Source of the DNA: Streptomyces sp. NBRC 109706
GTDB lineage: Bacteria; Actinomycetota; Actinomycetes; Streptomycetales; Streptomycetaceae
Reading direction: 5' to 3'
Assembly: GCF_000974485.1 (NCBI RefSeq)
Contig: NZ_BBOM01000012.1
Span: forward strand, 124,001 to 188,000
DNA: 64,000 nt
Shown here: positions 25,839 to 34,789 of the stretch, piece after piece
How positions within the stretch are numbered: position 1 is the first letter of the stretch
How the letters are laid out: the number at the start of each line of letters is the position of its first letter
Program-made: the position numbers and the translations under genes
Notes under the pieces: model-generated
What the model was told of the DNA's origin: nothing
Database searches by the model: none
Seen by the model: the letters and a program-made list of their open reading frames with translations, nothing else

Positions 25839-26666
25839 TCAGGGGCAGATCCCGGAGACCGTCGTCGGCTGGCTCACCGTCAGGGCGCGGTCGATCTGGT
25901 CGGTCCAGTCGTAGCCGACGCCGCCCGCGCCCACCGTCAGCCCGTTGATGCCGGTGTTGTTCCAGGTGTGCGCGAAGGCACTGCGCGCCGTGAGGTTCGT
26001 GCACGCTCCCTGGCCCTCGAAGACCATCGCCAGGCTGCCCGTCGCGACATTCATGTCGCCGCCGGACTTCTCCGGCCAGATCAGAAAGCCGACGCCCCAC
26101 CCGTTCACATCCGTCGCGTCCTCGCGGCTGACATTGGGGAACGCCGAGGTGTTGCCGGCGTAGTGCACCACCTGGAGAACGGGGCTGACCTCCGTGTCGA
26201 ACCAGGTGGCCACGGCCTGGTTGCCGGTCATCGGCTGGCCGGGCACGCTGTTCCAGTTCCACTCGGCGAACGCCACCCAGCGTTCCTTCCCGTTGACCTG
26301 GCCGATGCTGTAGACGGCGGGCGCGGTCACGTTCACCTGGTCCGCCGGCGGGATCTCGGTGGTCGCGCCCGCCCCGCCCGGCCGGTCGACCCGGCTGAGG
26401 CAGGCGAACGAGGCGAGCCGCTGGTCGATCTCCGCGTCGTCGTGGCCCTTGGCCCGCAACCCGCCGATCAGCGAGAGCAGTTGGTCGGCCCCCTGCCGGG
26501 TGTCGGCCGCCACGCGTGGTTCACAGGTGGCGTCGGTCGCCTCGCCCGTGGCGCGTGGCTCGGCCGCCGCGCCCGGCGCGGCCGGCAGCGTGAGCGCCAC
26601 CACCGCGAGCAGAGTGGTCGCCAGCAGTGTCAACGGCCCACGTCGCGCCCCTGATGTGCGTCGCAC
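25839..26666 (-). CDS. Secreted protein of unknown function
   Basis: A 275-residue exported protein. The N-terminus MRRTSGARRGPLTLLATTLL continues to LPAAPGAAAEP, a clear Sec signal peptide cleaved near residue 35. The mature part contains four cysteines, at CEPRV, FACLS, ACTN and the penultimate residue in GICP, suggesting two disulfides. The C-terminal half is rich in Trp/Gly/Asn beta-type sequence. I recognise no catalytic motif or family. It converges on the prs paralog with only 15 bp between the stops. GTG at 26666 lacks a strong ribosome-binding site. Confidence 0.78.
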   Translation of the reverse strand: MRRTSGARRGPLTLLATTLLAVVALTLPAAPGAAAEPRATGEATDATCEPRVAADTRQGADQLLSLIGGLRAKGHDDAEIDQRLASFACLSRVDRPGGAGATTEIPPADQVNVTAPAVYSIGQVNGKERWVAFAEWNWNSVPGQPMTGNQAVATWFDTEVSPVLQVVHYAGNTSAFPNVSREDATDVNGWGVGFLIWPEKSGGDMNVATGSLAMVFEGQGACTNLTARSAFAHTWNNTGINGLTVGAGGVGYDWTDQIDRALTVSQPTTVSGICP

Positions 26667-26818
26667 CTGGCCTCCCGACTTGTCGATATGGCTACTTTGG
26701 CAAGGCGTCGCATCCTAGTCGCAAATCGGTGGGGACGAAAGAATCCCCCTCGGATCGGCACGAAGGGGATACGGATCGTCACCTGGGGGCGTGGGCGGCC
26801 GAGTTGGCCCGTCCGAGA

Positions 26819-26869
26819 GGACGAGGCCCGGCGCCGAACCCCCGTGGGTCCCGACGCCGGGCCTCGTCC
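26819..26869 (-). terminator. Terminator after MMPL gene
   Basis: 15-bp perfect arms (26819-26833 and 26855-26869) around a 21-nt loop, 65 bp downstream of the MMPL stop. It insulates the MMPL transcript from the secreted-protein gene that starts at 26666. The rest of the 26667-26933 gap shows nothing else distinct. Confidence 0.75.
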
Positions 26870-26933
26870 GTGAAAGACACCCGGTCGCGGCTCGAAAGCC
26901 GGGTCGTACGACGGCCCGTGGGCCGTTTTCCAC

Positions 26934-29183
26934 TCAGCTGACCCTGGCGGGCTCCTGCTCCTGATGCCGCGTCACGGCGTCACGACCCTTGCCATTGGCC
27001 TCCAGATAGCGCTCAAGGGACTCGCCCTCGACATCCACGTTGGGCAGGATGCGGTCCAGCCACTTCGGCAGCCACCAGGCGCGGGCGCCGATCAGGCCCA
27101 TGACCGCGGGCACCAGTGTCATCCGGACCACGAAGGCGTCCAGCAGCACGGCGGTGGCCAGACCGAAGCCCATCATCTTGACCATGGCCTCGGCGCTGGT
27201 GATCGCGAAGCCGGCGAACACGCTGATCATGATGACCGCGGCGGCGGTGACCACCCGCGCGTTCAGGTTGAAGCCGGTGACGATCGACTGGCGGGCGTCC
27301 TCGCCATGCACATGCGCCTCGCGCATCCGCGTGACCAGGAAGACCTCGTAGTCCATCGCCAGACCGAAGATCACACCGACCATGAAGATCGGCATCAGGC
27401 TCATGATCGGCCCGGTCTCGTGCACGCCGATCAGCTCCGCCGCCCAGCCCCACTGGAAGACCGCGACCACGGCGCCCAGCGCCGCGAGCACCGACAGCAG
27501 GAAGCCGAGCGCGGCCTTCAGCGGCACCAGGATGGAGCGGAAGACCAGCACCAGCAGAACGAACGCGAGGCCGACCACCAGGGTCAGATAGGGCACCAGC
27601 GCGTCCGACATGACGTTGGAGAAGTCGATCTCGGCCGCCGTGACGCCGGAGACCAGCACCTTCGCCCCGGTGTCCGCCTCGACCTGCGCGGCGACGTCCT
27701 CCCTGATGTGCTCCACCAGTTCCGAGGTCGCGTGGTCCGAGGGACCGGTGGACGGGAAGGCCAGCACCGTGGCGACGGTGCCGTCGGGGTTGACGTTCGG
27801 CGGCGCGGTGGCGACCACGCCGTCCAGGCCCCCGAGGCGGTCGGTCACATCGGCGGCGACCTGCTCCACGTCGGCCCCGCCGGTCGCGTCGATGACCAGC
27901 ATCAGCGGACCGTTGAAGCCCGGGCCGAAGCCCTCGCTCAGCATGTCGTAGGACTTCCGCAGGGTGGTGTCCTCGGGCTGGGTGCCGTTGTCCGGCAGAC
28001 CCTGCTCGATGCTCGCCACCGGAATGGCCAGCACGCCGAGGCCCACCACGGAGGCCGCCAGCACCAGGGCGGGCCGCTTCAGCACGGCCTTGGCCCAGCG
28101 GGTGCCGCCGTTGTCCTTGCCCGGCTTGTTCAGCGAGAGCGGAACGCCGGTCTCCGGGTTCTGCGCGCGCAGCTTGCGGCCGAAGATCCGCTTGCCGACC
28201 ATGCCGAGCGCGGCGGGCACCAGGGTCAGGGCGACGAACACCGCGATGACCACGGCGGCGGCCGCCGCGAGACCCATCTTGGTGAGGATCGGCACATTGA
28301 CGATGGCGAGACCGGCCAGCGCGATGACCACCGTGAGACCGGCGAACACCACGGCGGAACCGGCGGTGCCGACGGCCCGGCCGGCGGCCTCCTCGCGGTC
28401 GTGCCCCTCGACCAGCTCGGCGCGGTAGCGGGACGCGATGAAGAGGGCGTAGTCGATGCCGACCGCGAGGCCGATCATCATCGCCAGGATGCCGGTGGTC
28501 TCGGAGAGGCCGAGGGTGCTGCTCAGCGCCGTGATCCCGATCATCGCGATCATGACGCCGACCAGCGCGGTCAGCAGCGGCAGACCGGCGGCGACCAGCG
28601 AACCGAAGGTGATGACCAGCACGATGGCCGCGACCACGATGCCGATGACCTCACCACCGCCCATCTCCATCTCCTCCATGGCGACCTCGCCGCTGGCCTC
28701 GACGGCGAGCCCGGCGTCACGGCCGGCCTCCATGGCGTCGATCAGCTGCTGGCGCATCTCATGGGTGATGTCGCCCCACGCCGCGTCGTAGGACACGGTG
28801 AGGTAGGCGGTGGAGGCGTCCTCGCTGACGGACGACGTCTCGAAGGGGTCGGTGACGCTCACGACCAGGTCGGAGCCCACGAGCATCTCGCGGACGTCGC
28901 CGATGGTCTCCTGATGGGTCGGGGTGTCCAGCCGCTCCCCCTCGGGGGCCTGGAAGACGACCTGGGATTCAAGATTGTCGGCGCCGGCCTGGGGGAACTC
29001 CTCCTCCATGAGGTCGAAGGCGTCCTGGGACTCGGTCCCAGGCAGGGCGAACTCGTCGGTGGGGGGCGTACCGGCCGTCGCGGCGGCGCCGCCGACGCCG
29101 ACGAGGAGCGCCAGCCACACCAACGCCACCCACCAGCGGCGTCGGAAGCTCAGGCGTCCGAGTTTGTACAAGAACGTGGCCAC
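26934..29183 (-). CDS. MMPL/RND-family membrane transporter
   Basis: A 749-residue polytopic exporter. TM1 is near 17-36, followed by a large periplasmic-side domain (to about 180), five membrane segments, a second TM7/large-loop unit (about 370-525) and five more segments, which is the 12-TM RND layout. TM4 contains GLAVGIDYALFIASRYR (Asp-Tyr pair) and TM10 contains IFGLAMDYEVFLVTRMREA, matching the proton-relay Asp-Tyr motifs of MmpL proteins. Substrates in actinomycetes are lipids, fatty acids or antibiotics. The start is GTG at 29183. It is divergent from the tricorn gene over a region with two short palindromes. Confidence 0.9.
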   Translation of the reverse strand: MATFLYKLGRLSFRRRWWVALVWLALLVGVGGAAATAGTPPTDEFALPGTESQDAFDLMEEEFPQAGADNLESQVVFQAPEGERLDTPTHQETIGDVREMLVGSDLVVSVTDPFETSSVSEDASTAYLTVSYDAAWGDITHEMRQQLIDAMEAGRDAGLAVEASGEVAMEEMEMGGGEVIGIVVAAIVLVITFGSLVAAGLPLLTALVGVMIAMIGITALSSTLGLSETTGILAMMIGLAVGIDYALFIASRYRAELVEGHDREEAAGRAVGTAGSAVVFAGLTVVIALAGLAIVNVPILTKMGLAAAAAVVIAVFVALTLVPAALGMVGKRIFGRKLRAQNPETGVPLSLNKPGKDNGGTRWAKAVLKRPALVLAASVVGLGVLAIPVASIEQGLPDNGTQPEDTTLRKSYDMLSEGFGPGFNGPLMLVIDATGGADVEQVAADVTDRLGGLDGVVATAPPNVNPDGTVATVLAFPSTGPSDHATSELVEHIREDVAAQVEADTGAKVLVSGVTAAEIDFSNVMSDALVPYLTLVVGLAFVLLVLVFRSILVPLKAALGFLLSVLAALGAVVAVFQWGWAAELIGVHETGPIMSLMPIFMVGVIFGLAMDYEVFLVTRMREAHVHGEDARQSIVTGFNLNARVVTAAAVIMISVFAGFAITSAEAMVKMMGFGLATAVLLDAFVVRMTLVPAVMGLIGARAWWLPKWLDRILPNVDVEGESLERYLEANGKGRDAVTRHQEQEPARVS

Positions 29184-29226
29184 GGGGCAGGTTCTCCTGT
29201 CCGGGTGTCGTGAATCGAATTAGCAG

Positions 29227-29240
29227 ATGAGTCAGCTCAT
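29227..29240. promoter_or_regulatory. Palindrome upstream of MMPL gene
   Basis: ATGAG-TCAG-CTCAT, a perfect 5-bp inverted repeat 44 bp upstream of the MMPL start. This is a typical size and place for a TetR-type operator. The regulator is not encoded next to it. Confidence 0.5.
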
Positions 29241-29288
29241 GTCACGAGACGCGGCACAGGCCGTTGGGGATGAGTCCACCAAGCGCTT

Positions 29289-29302
29289 GTGATACGAATC
29301 AC
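29289..29302. promoter_or_regulatory. Palindrome upstream of tricorn gene
   Basis: GTGAT-ACGA-ATCAC, a perfect 5-bp inverted repeat 56 bp upstream of the tricorn GTG, in a locally A/T-richer patch likely to hold its promoter. Confidence 0.45.
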
Positions 29303-29357
29303 TTTTCGTGCCGCTTTGTGACTTGCCGCTGCTTTCCGTGACCCGAAGCATGGGACC

Positions 29358-32300
29358 GTGAGCGACGAACCGAACTCATCTGACGCACCGCCGAACCCGC
29401 GACGGGATCCCGCACCCGCGGAACCTGACGGGTACCTGAGATTTCCGCATCTCCACGGTGACCTGTTGTGCTTTGTCGCCGAAGACGATCTGTGGCTGGC
29501 GCCCTTGCCCGCCGCAGGCCCAGGCCACACGGCGAAGGGCCGGGCCTGGCGACTCACAGTCGATCGTACCCGCTTGGGTCCTCCCCGGTTCTCTCCCGAC
29601 GGACAGCACATCGCCTTCACCAGCTGGCGCACCCTGGACCCGGAGATCCACCTCACCCCGGTGAACGGCGGGCCGGTACGGCAGCTGACCCACTGGGCCT
29701 CCTACGACACCCGGGTGCGCGGCTGGACCCCGCCGGACGCCACCGGCGACAGCCGGGTGCTGGCCATCGGCTCCCACCAACAGCCGTTCTCGCACTTCGC
29801 CCGCGCCTACACGGTGCCGACGGCCGGCGGCCCCGGCGACGAGCTGCCCTGGGGGCCGGTCTCCGACATCGCCGTCAACGGCCACGGCGCCGACCGCCGC
29901 ACCCTGCTGCTGACCGGCGCGGCCTCCCACGACCCGGCGGACTGGAAACGCTACCGAGGCGGCGGAACGGGCCGCCTCTGGCTCCATGGCGAACGCCTCC
30001 TGGCGGATCTTGGCGGCCAGTTGAACAGCCCGATGTTTGTCGGTGACCGGATCGCGTTCCTCTCCGACCACGAGGGAGTGGCCAACGTCTACTCCTGCCG
30101 CCCCGACGGCAGCCAGCTGTGGCGGCACACCGACCATGACGCGTTCTACGCCCGGCACGCGTCGACCGACGGCCACCGGGTGGTCTACCAGTGCGCCGGC
30201 GAGCTGTGGCTGCTGGACGATCTGGGCCCCGGCTCGGTACCGAGGCGCCTCCCCATCCGCCTCGGCGGCCCCCGCAACGGCCGCCGCCCCTACCAGCTGC
30301 ACACCGCCGCCCATGTGGACTCCCTCACGGTGGACACCACGGGTCGGGCCAGCGCGATCTGTGTACGCGGCGGGCTCTACTGGCTCACCCACCGCGACGG
30401 CCCGGCCCGCGCCCTGACCGACGCCCCCGGGGTCCGCGTCCGCCTCCCGCAGATGCTCGGCGACACCGGCCGCATCGCGTATGTCACGGACGCGGACGGC
30501 GAGGACGCGCTGGAGATCGCCCACCTCCCCCGCGTCAGCGGGGGCCGCGAGCCGCTACGCCTCACGACCGGCCCCCTGGGCCGGGTACGCGAACTCCTCG
30601 CCACCCCCGACGGCACGGCGGTGGCTGCCGCCACCCACGACGGCCGCCTCCTCGTCATCCCCATCCCGAACGACGCGGCGGAAGCCTCCGGCGGCGAGAC
30701 GGAAGCCTCCGGCGGTCTGGCGGATGGCGATGGGAGGGACGCCTCCGGCGGCCCGGCGGATCATGAAACCGGCCAGGAGACCGGAGCCGCCGAGGAGGGA
30801 CCCAGCGAAACGGATGCCTCCGGCGGGGCCGCCAGCGCGACGCCCAGCCCTGCAGACGGTGATGGGACGGACGCCTCCGGCGGGGCGCCGGCTGGCGCCA
30901 CCGGCGGAACGACCGGCACAGCCGGCACTGCGGCCAGCGGCGAGACGGAAGCCTCCGGCGGTCCAGCGGATCACGAAACCGGCCAAGGGACCGAAGCCGC
31001 CGAACAGAGGCCCAGCGAAACGGACGCCTCCGGCGGGGAGGCGGATGGCGCTGTCAGCGGGAGGAGCGGCGCGACTGGGGGTGCGGCTGGCGCCGGCGGC
31101 GGACAGGCCGGTGCTCCTGCCGAGGAGACGACCGGCATCCCCGGCGCAACGGGCGGCGAAGCCGGCGGCCAGGGCGACGGACCCGTCACCAAGGCGGACG
31201 CCACCAGCGGAACTCCCCCGACAGCCCGTTCCCCCCACCCGCCCGGCAAGGCTGACGCCGCAAACGCCGACGGCCAGGGCAACCGCTCCGCCACAAAAGC
31301 AGACGCCACCGGCAGCGGAGCTACCGGAAAAACCGGGAAGGCTGCGGCCAGCAGCGAAGCTGCCGACCAAACCACCGCCGGCCCGACCAACGAAGCCGTG
31401 GCTGCTGCCGGCCCGTCCGGCGAGGACCCCGCTGAGGGGGCGGGGGTGGCTGTCGTCGCAGAGGTCATCGAACTCGCTCGGTCGGTGAACGGCCCGGTGC
31501 GGGATCTCGCGTTCTCGCCCGATTCGGCGTGGTTGGCCTGGGCGCATCCGGGGATCGGGCGTTCGTTGACGCAGATCAGGATCGCCGAGTTCGCGGCCGA
31601 GGAGCCGACGGTGCTGGAGGTGACGGACGGGCGGTTCGAGGACGAGGAGCCCGTGTTCACCTCCGACGGCCGGTATCTCGCCTTTCTCTCCTGGCGCGGT
31701 TTCGATCCGGTCTACGACGTGCACACCGGTGGGCTGTCGTTTCCGCTCGGGTGTCGTCCCTATCTGGTGCCGCTCTCCTCGGCGACCAGGTCGCCGTTCG
31801 CGATCACCCCGGAGGGGCGGCCGGCCGCCGGGGGGCTCGATCCGGACGAGGCGGGCGGCGAGGGTACGGACGGGGGCGGCGGCGAGGGCCGGGTGATGGT
31901 GGAGGCGGAGGGGTTGTGCAGCCGGGTGACCCCGTTCCCGGTGGCCGCCTCCAAGTACTCGTCGCTCCATCCGGTGAGCGGTGGCGGTCTGGTGTGGCTG
32001 CGCTGGCCGATCTCCGGCGCGCTCGGGGAGACCTTTCTCAATCCGGACAACACCTCCGGCAAGCCGTCGCTTGAGCATTTCGACCTGGCCAAGGCGAAGC
32101 GCACCGAACTCGCCGACGGCGTCGACTGGTTCGCGCCCAGTGGGGACGGTTCGCGGCTGGTGATCAGCGAGGACAACGATCTGTCGGTGGTCTCGGCGAC
32201 GGACAGCACGGACAGCGATGCGGCGGTCCGGGTCGATCTGCGGCGGATCGTTCATGTCGCCGATCCGGCGGCGGAGTGGCGGCAGTCGTTCGAGGAGGCG

Positions 32301-33536
32301 GGCCGGCTGGTCAGGGACTACTTCTGGGATCCGGGGATGTGCGGGATCGACTGGCAGGCGGTGCTCGCGCAGTACCGGCCGCTGGTGGAACGGGTGGCGA
32401 GTCCCGACGAGTTCGCCGATCTGCTCACCGAGACGATGGGCGAGTTGGGCACCTCGCACGCGTATGTCAGTGCCGGGAGGTTCAATGAGGGGCCGTGGCA
32501 CTACCAGCGGCCCCAGGGGTTGTTGGGCGCCAACTTCGCCCGGACGAAGGACGGCGGGGGCTGGCAGCTGGCGCGGGTGCTGCCGGGGGATTCGTCCGAT
32601 CCCAAGGCGCATTCGCCGCTGGCCGGTTCCGGTGTGCGGGAGGGGGCGGTGCTGACGCATGTCGGGGGTCGGCCGGTGGATCCGGCGCTCGGGCCCTGGC
32701 CGTTGCTCGCCGGCACCGGCGGCACCAGCGTGGAGCTGACGTTCGCCGACGAGTCGGGTCGGCAGCGGCGGATCGCGGTGATGCCGTTGATCGACGACCG
32801 GCAGCTGCGCTACCAGGACTGGGTGGCGCGCCGTCGGGAGCTGGTGCGGGAGTTGAGCGACGGGCGCTGCGGCTATGTGCACATCCCGGACATGGGTGGC
32901 TCGGGTTGGGCGCAGTTCAACCGGGATCTGCGGCGGGAGTTCGACCGTGAGGCGCTGATCGTGGATGTGCGGGGCAACGCGGGTGGGAACATCAGCGAGT
33001 TGGTGGTGGAGAAGCTGAGCCGCACCATTCTCGGCTGGGATCTGACCCGGAACGCGCAGCCCGTCTCGTACACGTCGAACGCGCCGCGCGGTCCCGTGGT
33101 CGCGGTGGCGGACGAGGCCACCTCGTCGGACGGTGACATGATCACGGCCGCGTTCCGGCTGTTGGGCCTCGGGCCCGTGGTGGGGTCCAGGACATGGGGC
33201 GGGGTGGTCGGCATCACCGGGGAGCACCGGCTGGGGGACGGCACGGAGATCACGGTGCCGATGAACGCGGCCTGGTTCGACGCCTACGGCTGGGACGTGG
33301 AGAACCACGGCGTCGCCCCGGACATCGAGGCGCTGCGTACGCCGCTGGACTGGGCCGAGGGCCGGTCCGTGGTGCTGGACACGGCGGTGCGGGTCGCGCT
33401 GGATCTGCTGGAGCGGCATCCGGCGGCCAGTCCGCCCGGCTACCAGCGCATTCCGGATCGCGCGCGCCCCCCGCTGCCGTCGCGCACCGTGGCCCCTGGC
33501 TCGGCGCTGGAGTGCGAGGACGGCGAGTCCGTGTGA
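29358..33536 (+). CDS. Tricorn-type protease with repeat-rich insert (S41 family)
   Basis: A 1392-residue cytosolic peptidase that would trim peptides released by the proteasome or other proteases. Residues about 20-440 form the first beta-propeller (LTVDRTRLGPPRFSPDGQHIAF-type blades). About 442-700 is a low-complexity insert. About 700-970 is the second propeller, then the C1/PDZ/C2 catalytic part. Catalytic candidates are His1034 (GTSHAYV), Ser1257-Asp1258 (ATSSDGDM) and Glu in VENHGVAPDIE. Typical homologues are near 1070 residues, so the excess is almost exactly the insert. The start is GTG at 29358. Confidence 0.93.
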   Translation: MSDEPNSSDAPPNPRRDPAPAEPDGYLRFPHLHGDLLCFVAEDDLWLAPLPAAGPGHTAKGRAWRLTVDRTRLGPPRFSPDGQHIAFTSWRTLDPEIHLTPVNGGPVRQLTHWASYDTRVRGWTPPDATGDSRVLAIGSHQQPFSHFARAYTVPTAGGPGDELPWGPVSDIAVNGHGADRRTLLLTGAASHDPADWKRYRGGGTGRLWLHGERLLADLGGQLNSPMFVGDRIAFLSDHEGVANVYSCRPDGSQLWRHTDHDAFYARHASTDGHRVVYQCAGELWLLDDLGPGSVPRRLPIRLGGPRNGRRPYQLHTAAHVDSLTVDTTGRASAICVRGGLYWLTHRDGPARALTDAPGVRVRLPQMLGDTGRIAYVTDADGEDALEIAHLPRVSGGREPLRLTTGPLGRVRELLATPDGTAVAAATHDGRLLVIPIPNDAAEASGGETEASGGLADGDGRDASGGPADHETGQETGAAEEGPSETDASGGAASATPSPADGDGTDASGGAPAGATGGTTGTAGTAASGETEASGGPADHETGQGTEAAEQRPSETDASGGEADGAVSGRSGATGGAAGAGGGQAGAPAEETTGIPGATGGEAGGQGDGPVTKADATSGTPPTARSPHPPGKADAANADGQGNRSATKADATGSGATGKTGKAAASSEAADQTTAGPTNEAVAAAGPSGEDPAEGAGVAVVAEVIELARSVNGPVRDLAFSPDSAWLAWAHPGIGRSLTQIRIAEFAAEEPTVLEVTDGRFEDEEPVFTSDGRYLAFLSWRGFDPVYDVHTGGLSFPLGCRPYLVPLSSATRSPFAITPEGRPAAGGLDPDEAGGEGTDGGGGEGRVMVEAEGLCSRVTPFPVAASKYSSLHPVSGGGLVWLRWPISGALGETFLNPDNTSGKPSLEHFDLAKAKRTELADGVDWFAPSGDGSRLVISEDNDLSVVSATDSTDSDAAVRVDLRRIVHVADPAAEWRQSFEEAGRLVRDYFWDPGMCGIDWQAVLAQYRPLVERVASPDEFADLLTETMGELGTSHAYVSAGRFNEGPWHYQRPQGLLGANFARTKDGGGWQLARVLPGDSSDPKAHSPLAGSGVREGAVLTHVGGRPVDPALGPWPLLAGTGGTSVELTFADESGRQRRIAVMPLIDDRQLRYQDWVARRRELVRELSDGRCGYVHIPDMGGSGWAQFNRDLRREFDREALIVDVRGNAGGNISELVVEKLSRTILGWDLTRNAQPVSYTSNAPRGPVVAVADEATSSDGDMITAAFRLLGLGPVVGSRTWGGVVGITGEHRLGDGTEITVPMNAAWFDAYGWDVENHGVAPDIEALRTPLDWAEGRSVVLDTAVRVALDLLERHPAASPPGYQRIPDRARPPLPSRTVAPGSALECEDGESV
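30681..31455 (+). repeat. Degenerate intragenic repeats in tricorn gene
   Basis: This segment encodes an acidic/Gly/Ala/Thr-rich stretch built around the pentapeptide (E/D)ASGG, occurring at least eight times (codons GCC TCC GGC GG). A longer unit is duplicated: the block starting near 30761 (HETGQ...SETDASGG) recurs near 30971, a 210-bp (70-codon) offset, with about one difference per ten bases. It is in frame throughout and lies between the two propeller domains. Confidence 0.85.
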
Positions 33537-33619
33537 CGCTGGACGGGGACGGCGGTTTACTCCGTTTGCCCCAGATTGCGGCCGAACCGGCTTTTTTCTA
33601 TGTCGAGGAGTGGCATCAC

Positions 33620-33826
33620 ATGGGCATCTCGGACCAGTTCAAGGACAAGGCCCACGAACTCCAGGAGCGCGCCAAGGACGCCATGGGGAACAAGGACGAG
33701 TCCAAGGACCGCCAGGACAAGCAGCAGCGGACCGACGACAAGAAGGAGGGCGGCATGATGGACAAGGGCAAGGACGCGGCCCAGAAGGCTGCCGACCGCG
33801 CCAAGCAGCGTGGTCAGGACCGCTGA
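33620..33826 (+). CDS. Small highly charged hydrophilic protein (CsbD/antitoxin-like)
   Basis: A 68-residue protein of almost only charged and polar residues, without cysteine or tryptophan. It begins MGISDQFKDKAHELQERAKD and has a C-terminal KDAAQKAADRAKQRGQ repeat of the same amphipathic helical type, with a glycine/methionine break (GGMMDKG) between. It resembles small stress-induced CsbD-like and MT0933 antitoxin-like proteins; the assignment is loose. The ribosome-binding site GAGGAG lies 9 nt before ATG at 33620. The gene is 84 bp after the tricorn gene and ends before a strong terminator. Confidence 0.8.
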   Translation: MGISDQFKDKAHELQERAKDAMGNKDESKDRQDKQQRTDDKKEGGMMDKGKDAAQKAADRAKQRGQDR

Positions 33827-33850
33827 CCGCCCCACCTCCATGCCGCATCC

Positions 33851-33888
33851 GACGCGCCCCGGCCGGCCCACCAGCCCCGGGGCGCGTC
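33851..33888. terminator. Bidirectional terminator
   Basis: 12-bp perfect arms (33851-33862 and 33877-33888) with a 14-nt loop, between the stops of the convergent small-protein gene and the SDR gene. Confidence 0.78.
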
Positions 33889-33898
33889 GTGTGCCGGT

Positions 33899-34789
33899 TC
33901 AGGGCCGGGTCTGGGCGGCCCGGCCGCCGGGGCCCACCAGCCCCCGGTGCTCGGGCGGCGGGCCGAGGGCGCGCAGCCGGCGTTGGGCCAGCCGGCCGCC
34001 CAGCAGGCCGGGCAGGACGGGGCGCGTCGGAACTATGCCTCGGATCCAGCGCTGGGCGTAGACATGCGGGGCGCGGCGTTCGATGCCGGCGGCGAGGCGG
34101 ACGACGGCCGGGCGCAGCGGGGTGGTGCGGTTGGCCGGCCAGGGCAGTCGCAGGCGGGCCTCCCGCAGCCGCTCGTCCGCGTCGGCGCCGCGCACCATGT
34201 CGGTGTCGGTCCAGCTGAGATAGGCCACGCCGACCGCCACCCCGTCGGCGGCGACCTCGGCCCGTAGGCAGTGCGCGAAGGCCTCCACCCCGGACTTGGA
34301 GGCGCAGTAGGCCGTCATGAGCGGCGCCGGTGTGATCGCGGCGAGCGAGGCGATCTGCAGGTAGTAGCCGCCGCCGGCGCGCAGCGCGGGGAGGAACGCG
34401 CGGCAGGTGACGGCGGAGCCGATGAGGTTGACCTCGATCACCCGCCGCCAGACGTCCTCGTCGGCGTCGGCGAAGGGGCCGCCGGCGGCGACCCCGGCGT
34501 TGGCGACGACGGTGTGCACCGCGCCGAACCGTTCCGCCACCTCGGCGGCGACCCGGCGCATCGTGTCGGCGTCGGTGACATCCGCCGGCCAGGCGGCGGC
34601 CTCGCCAGGCAACTCGGCGCGGACGCGGTCGAGTTCGTCCGGTTCGAGGCCGACCAGCGCGAGTCGGGCGCCGCGCGCGGAGAGGACGTTCGCCAGTTCG
34701 GCGCCGATGCCCCGGGCGGCGCCGGTGATCACCACGACCCGGCCGGCGACCGGGTGGCGGCGGCGGACTGTTCTCCGTCGGACTGTCAC
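33899..34789 (-). CDS. Short-chain dehydrogenase/reductase (SadH-like)
   Basis: A 296-residue classical SDR. It has cofactor motif VVITGAARGIGAELANVL (about 19-36), VVANAGVA (NNAG variant), an active-site Ser in LQIASLAA and YCASKSG (YxxxK, about 154-160). The C-terminal extension of about 70 residues is Arg/Pro-rich (HVYAQRWIRGIVPTRPVLPGL). It is the last gene of the monooxygenase-hydrolase-SDR operon; its GTG overlaps the hydrolase stop by 4 bp. In the mycobacterial mymA operon the equivalent position also holds an SDR. The substrate is probably an alcohol or ketone of lipid or steroid type, by inference. Confidence 0.9.
   Translation of the reverse strand: MTVRRRTVRRRHPVAGRVVVITGAARGIGAELANVLSARGARLALVGLEPDELDRVRAELPGEAAAWPADVTDADTMRRVAAEVAERFGAVHTVVANAGVAAGGPFADADEDVWRRVIEVNLIGSAVTCRAFLPALRAGGGYYLQIASLAAITPAPLMTAYCASKSGVEAFAHCLRAEVAADGVAVGVAYLSWTDTDMVRGADADERLREARLRLPWPANRTTPLRPAVVRLAAGIERRAPHVYAQRWIRGIVPTRPVLPGLLGGRLAQRRLRALGPPPEHRGLVGPGGRAAQTRP

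Noticed and set aside
26964..29213. 749-codon plus-strand frame spanning the MMPL gene
   Set aside because: It is the antisense frame of the transporter, His/Asp/Gln/Arg-rich, with no recognisable motifs.
30681..31040. Possible CRISPR-like repeats (recurring GCCTCCGGCGG)
   Set aside because: Spacing is irregular, repeats are only about 11 bp, everything stays in frame within the protease gene, and there are no cas genes.
30555..33419. 954-codon minus-strand frame under the tricorn gene
   Set aside because: It is a shadow of GC-rich coding; the plus strand carries conserved His, Ser-Asp and Glu residues of tricorn.
33576..33600. Short GCCG/CGGC hairpin followed by TTTTTT after the tricorn gene as a terminator
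   Set aside because: The stem is only 4 bp and it lies immediately before the ribosome site of the next gene; a promoter-proximal A/T patch is as likely.
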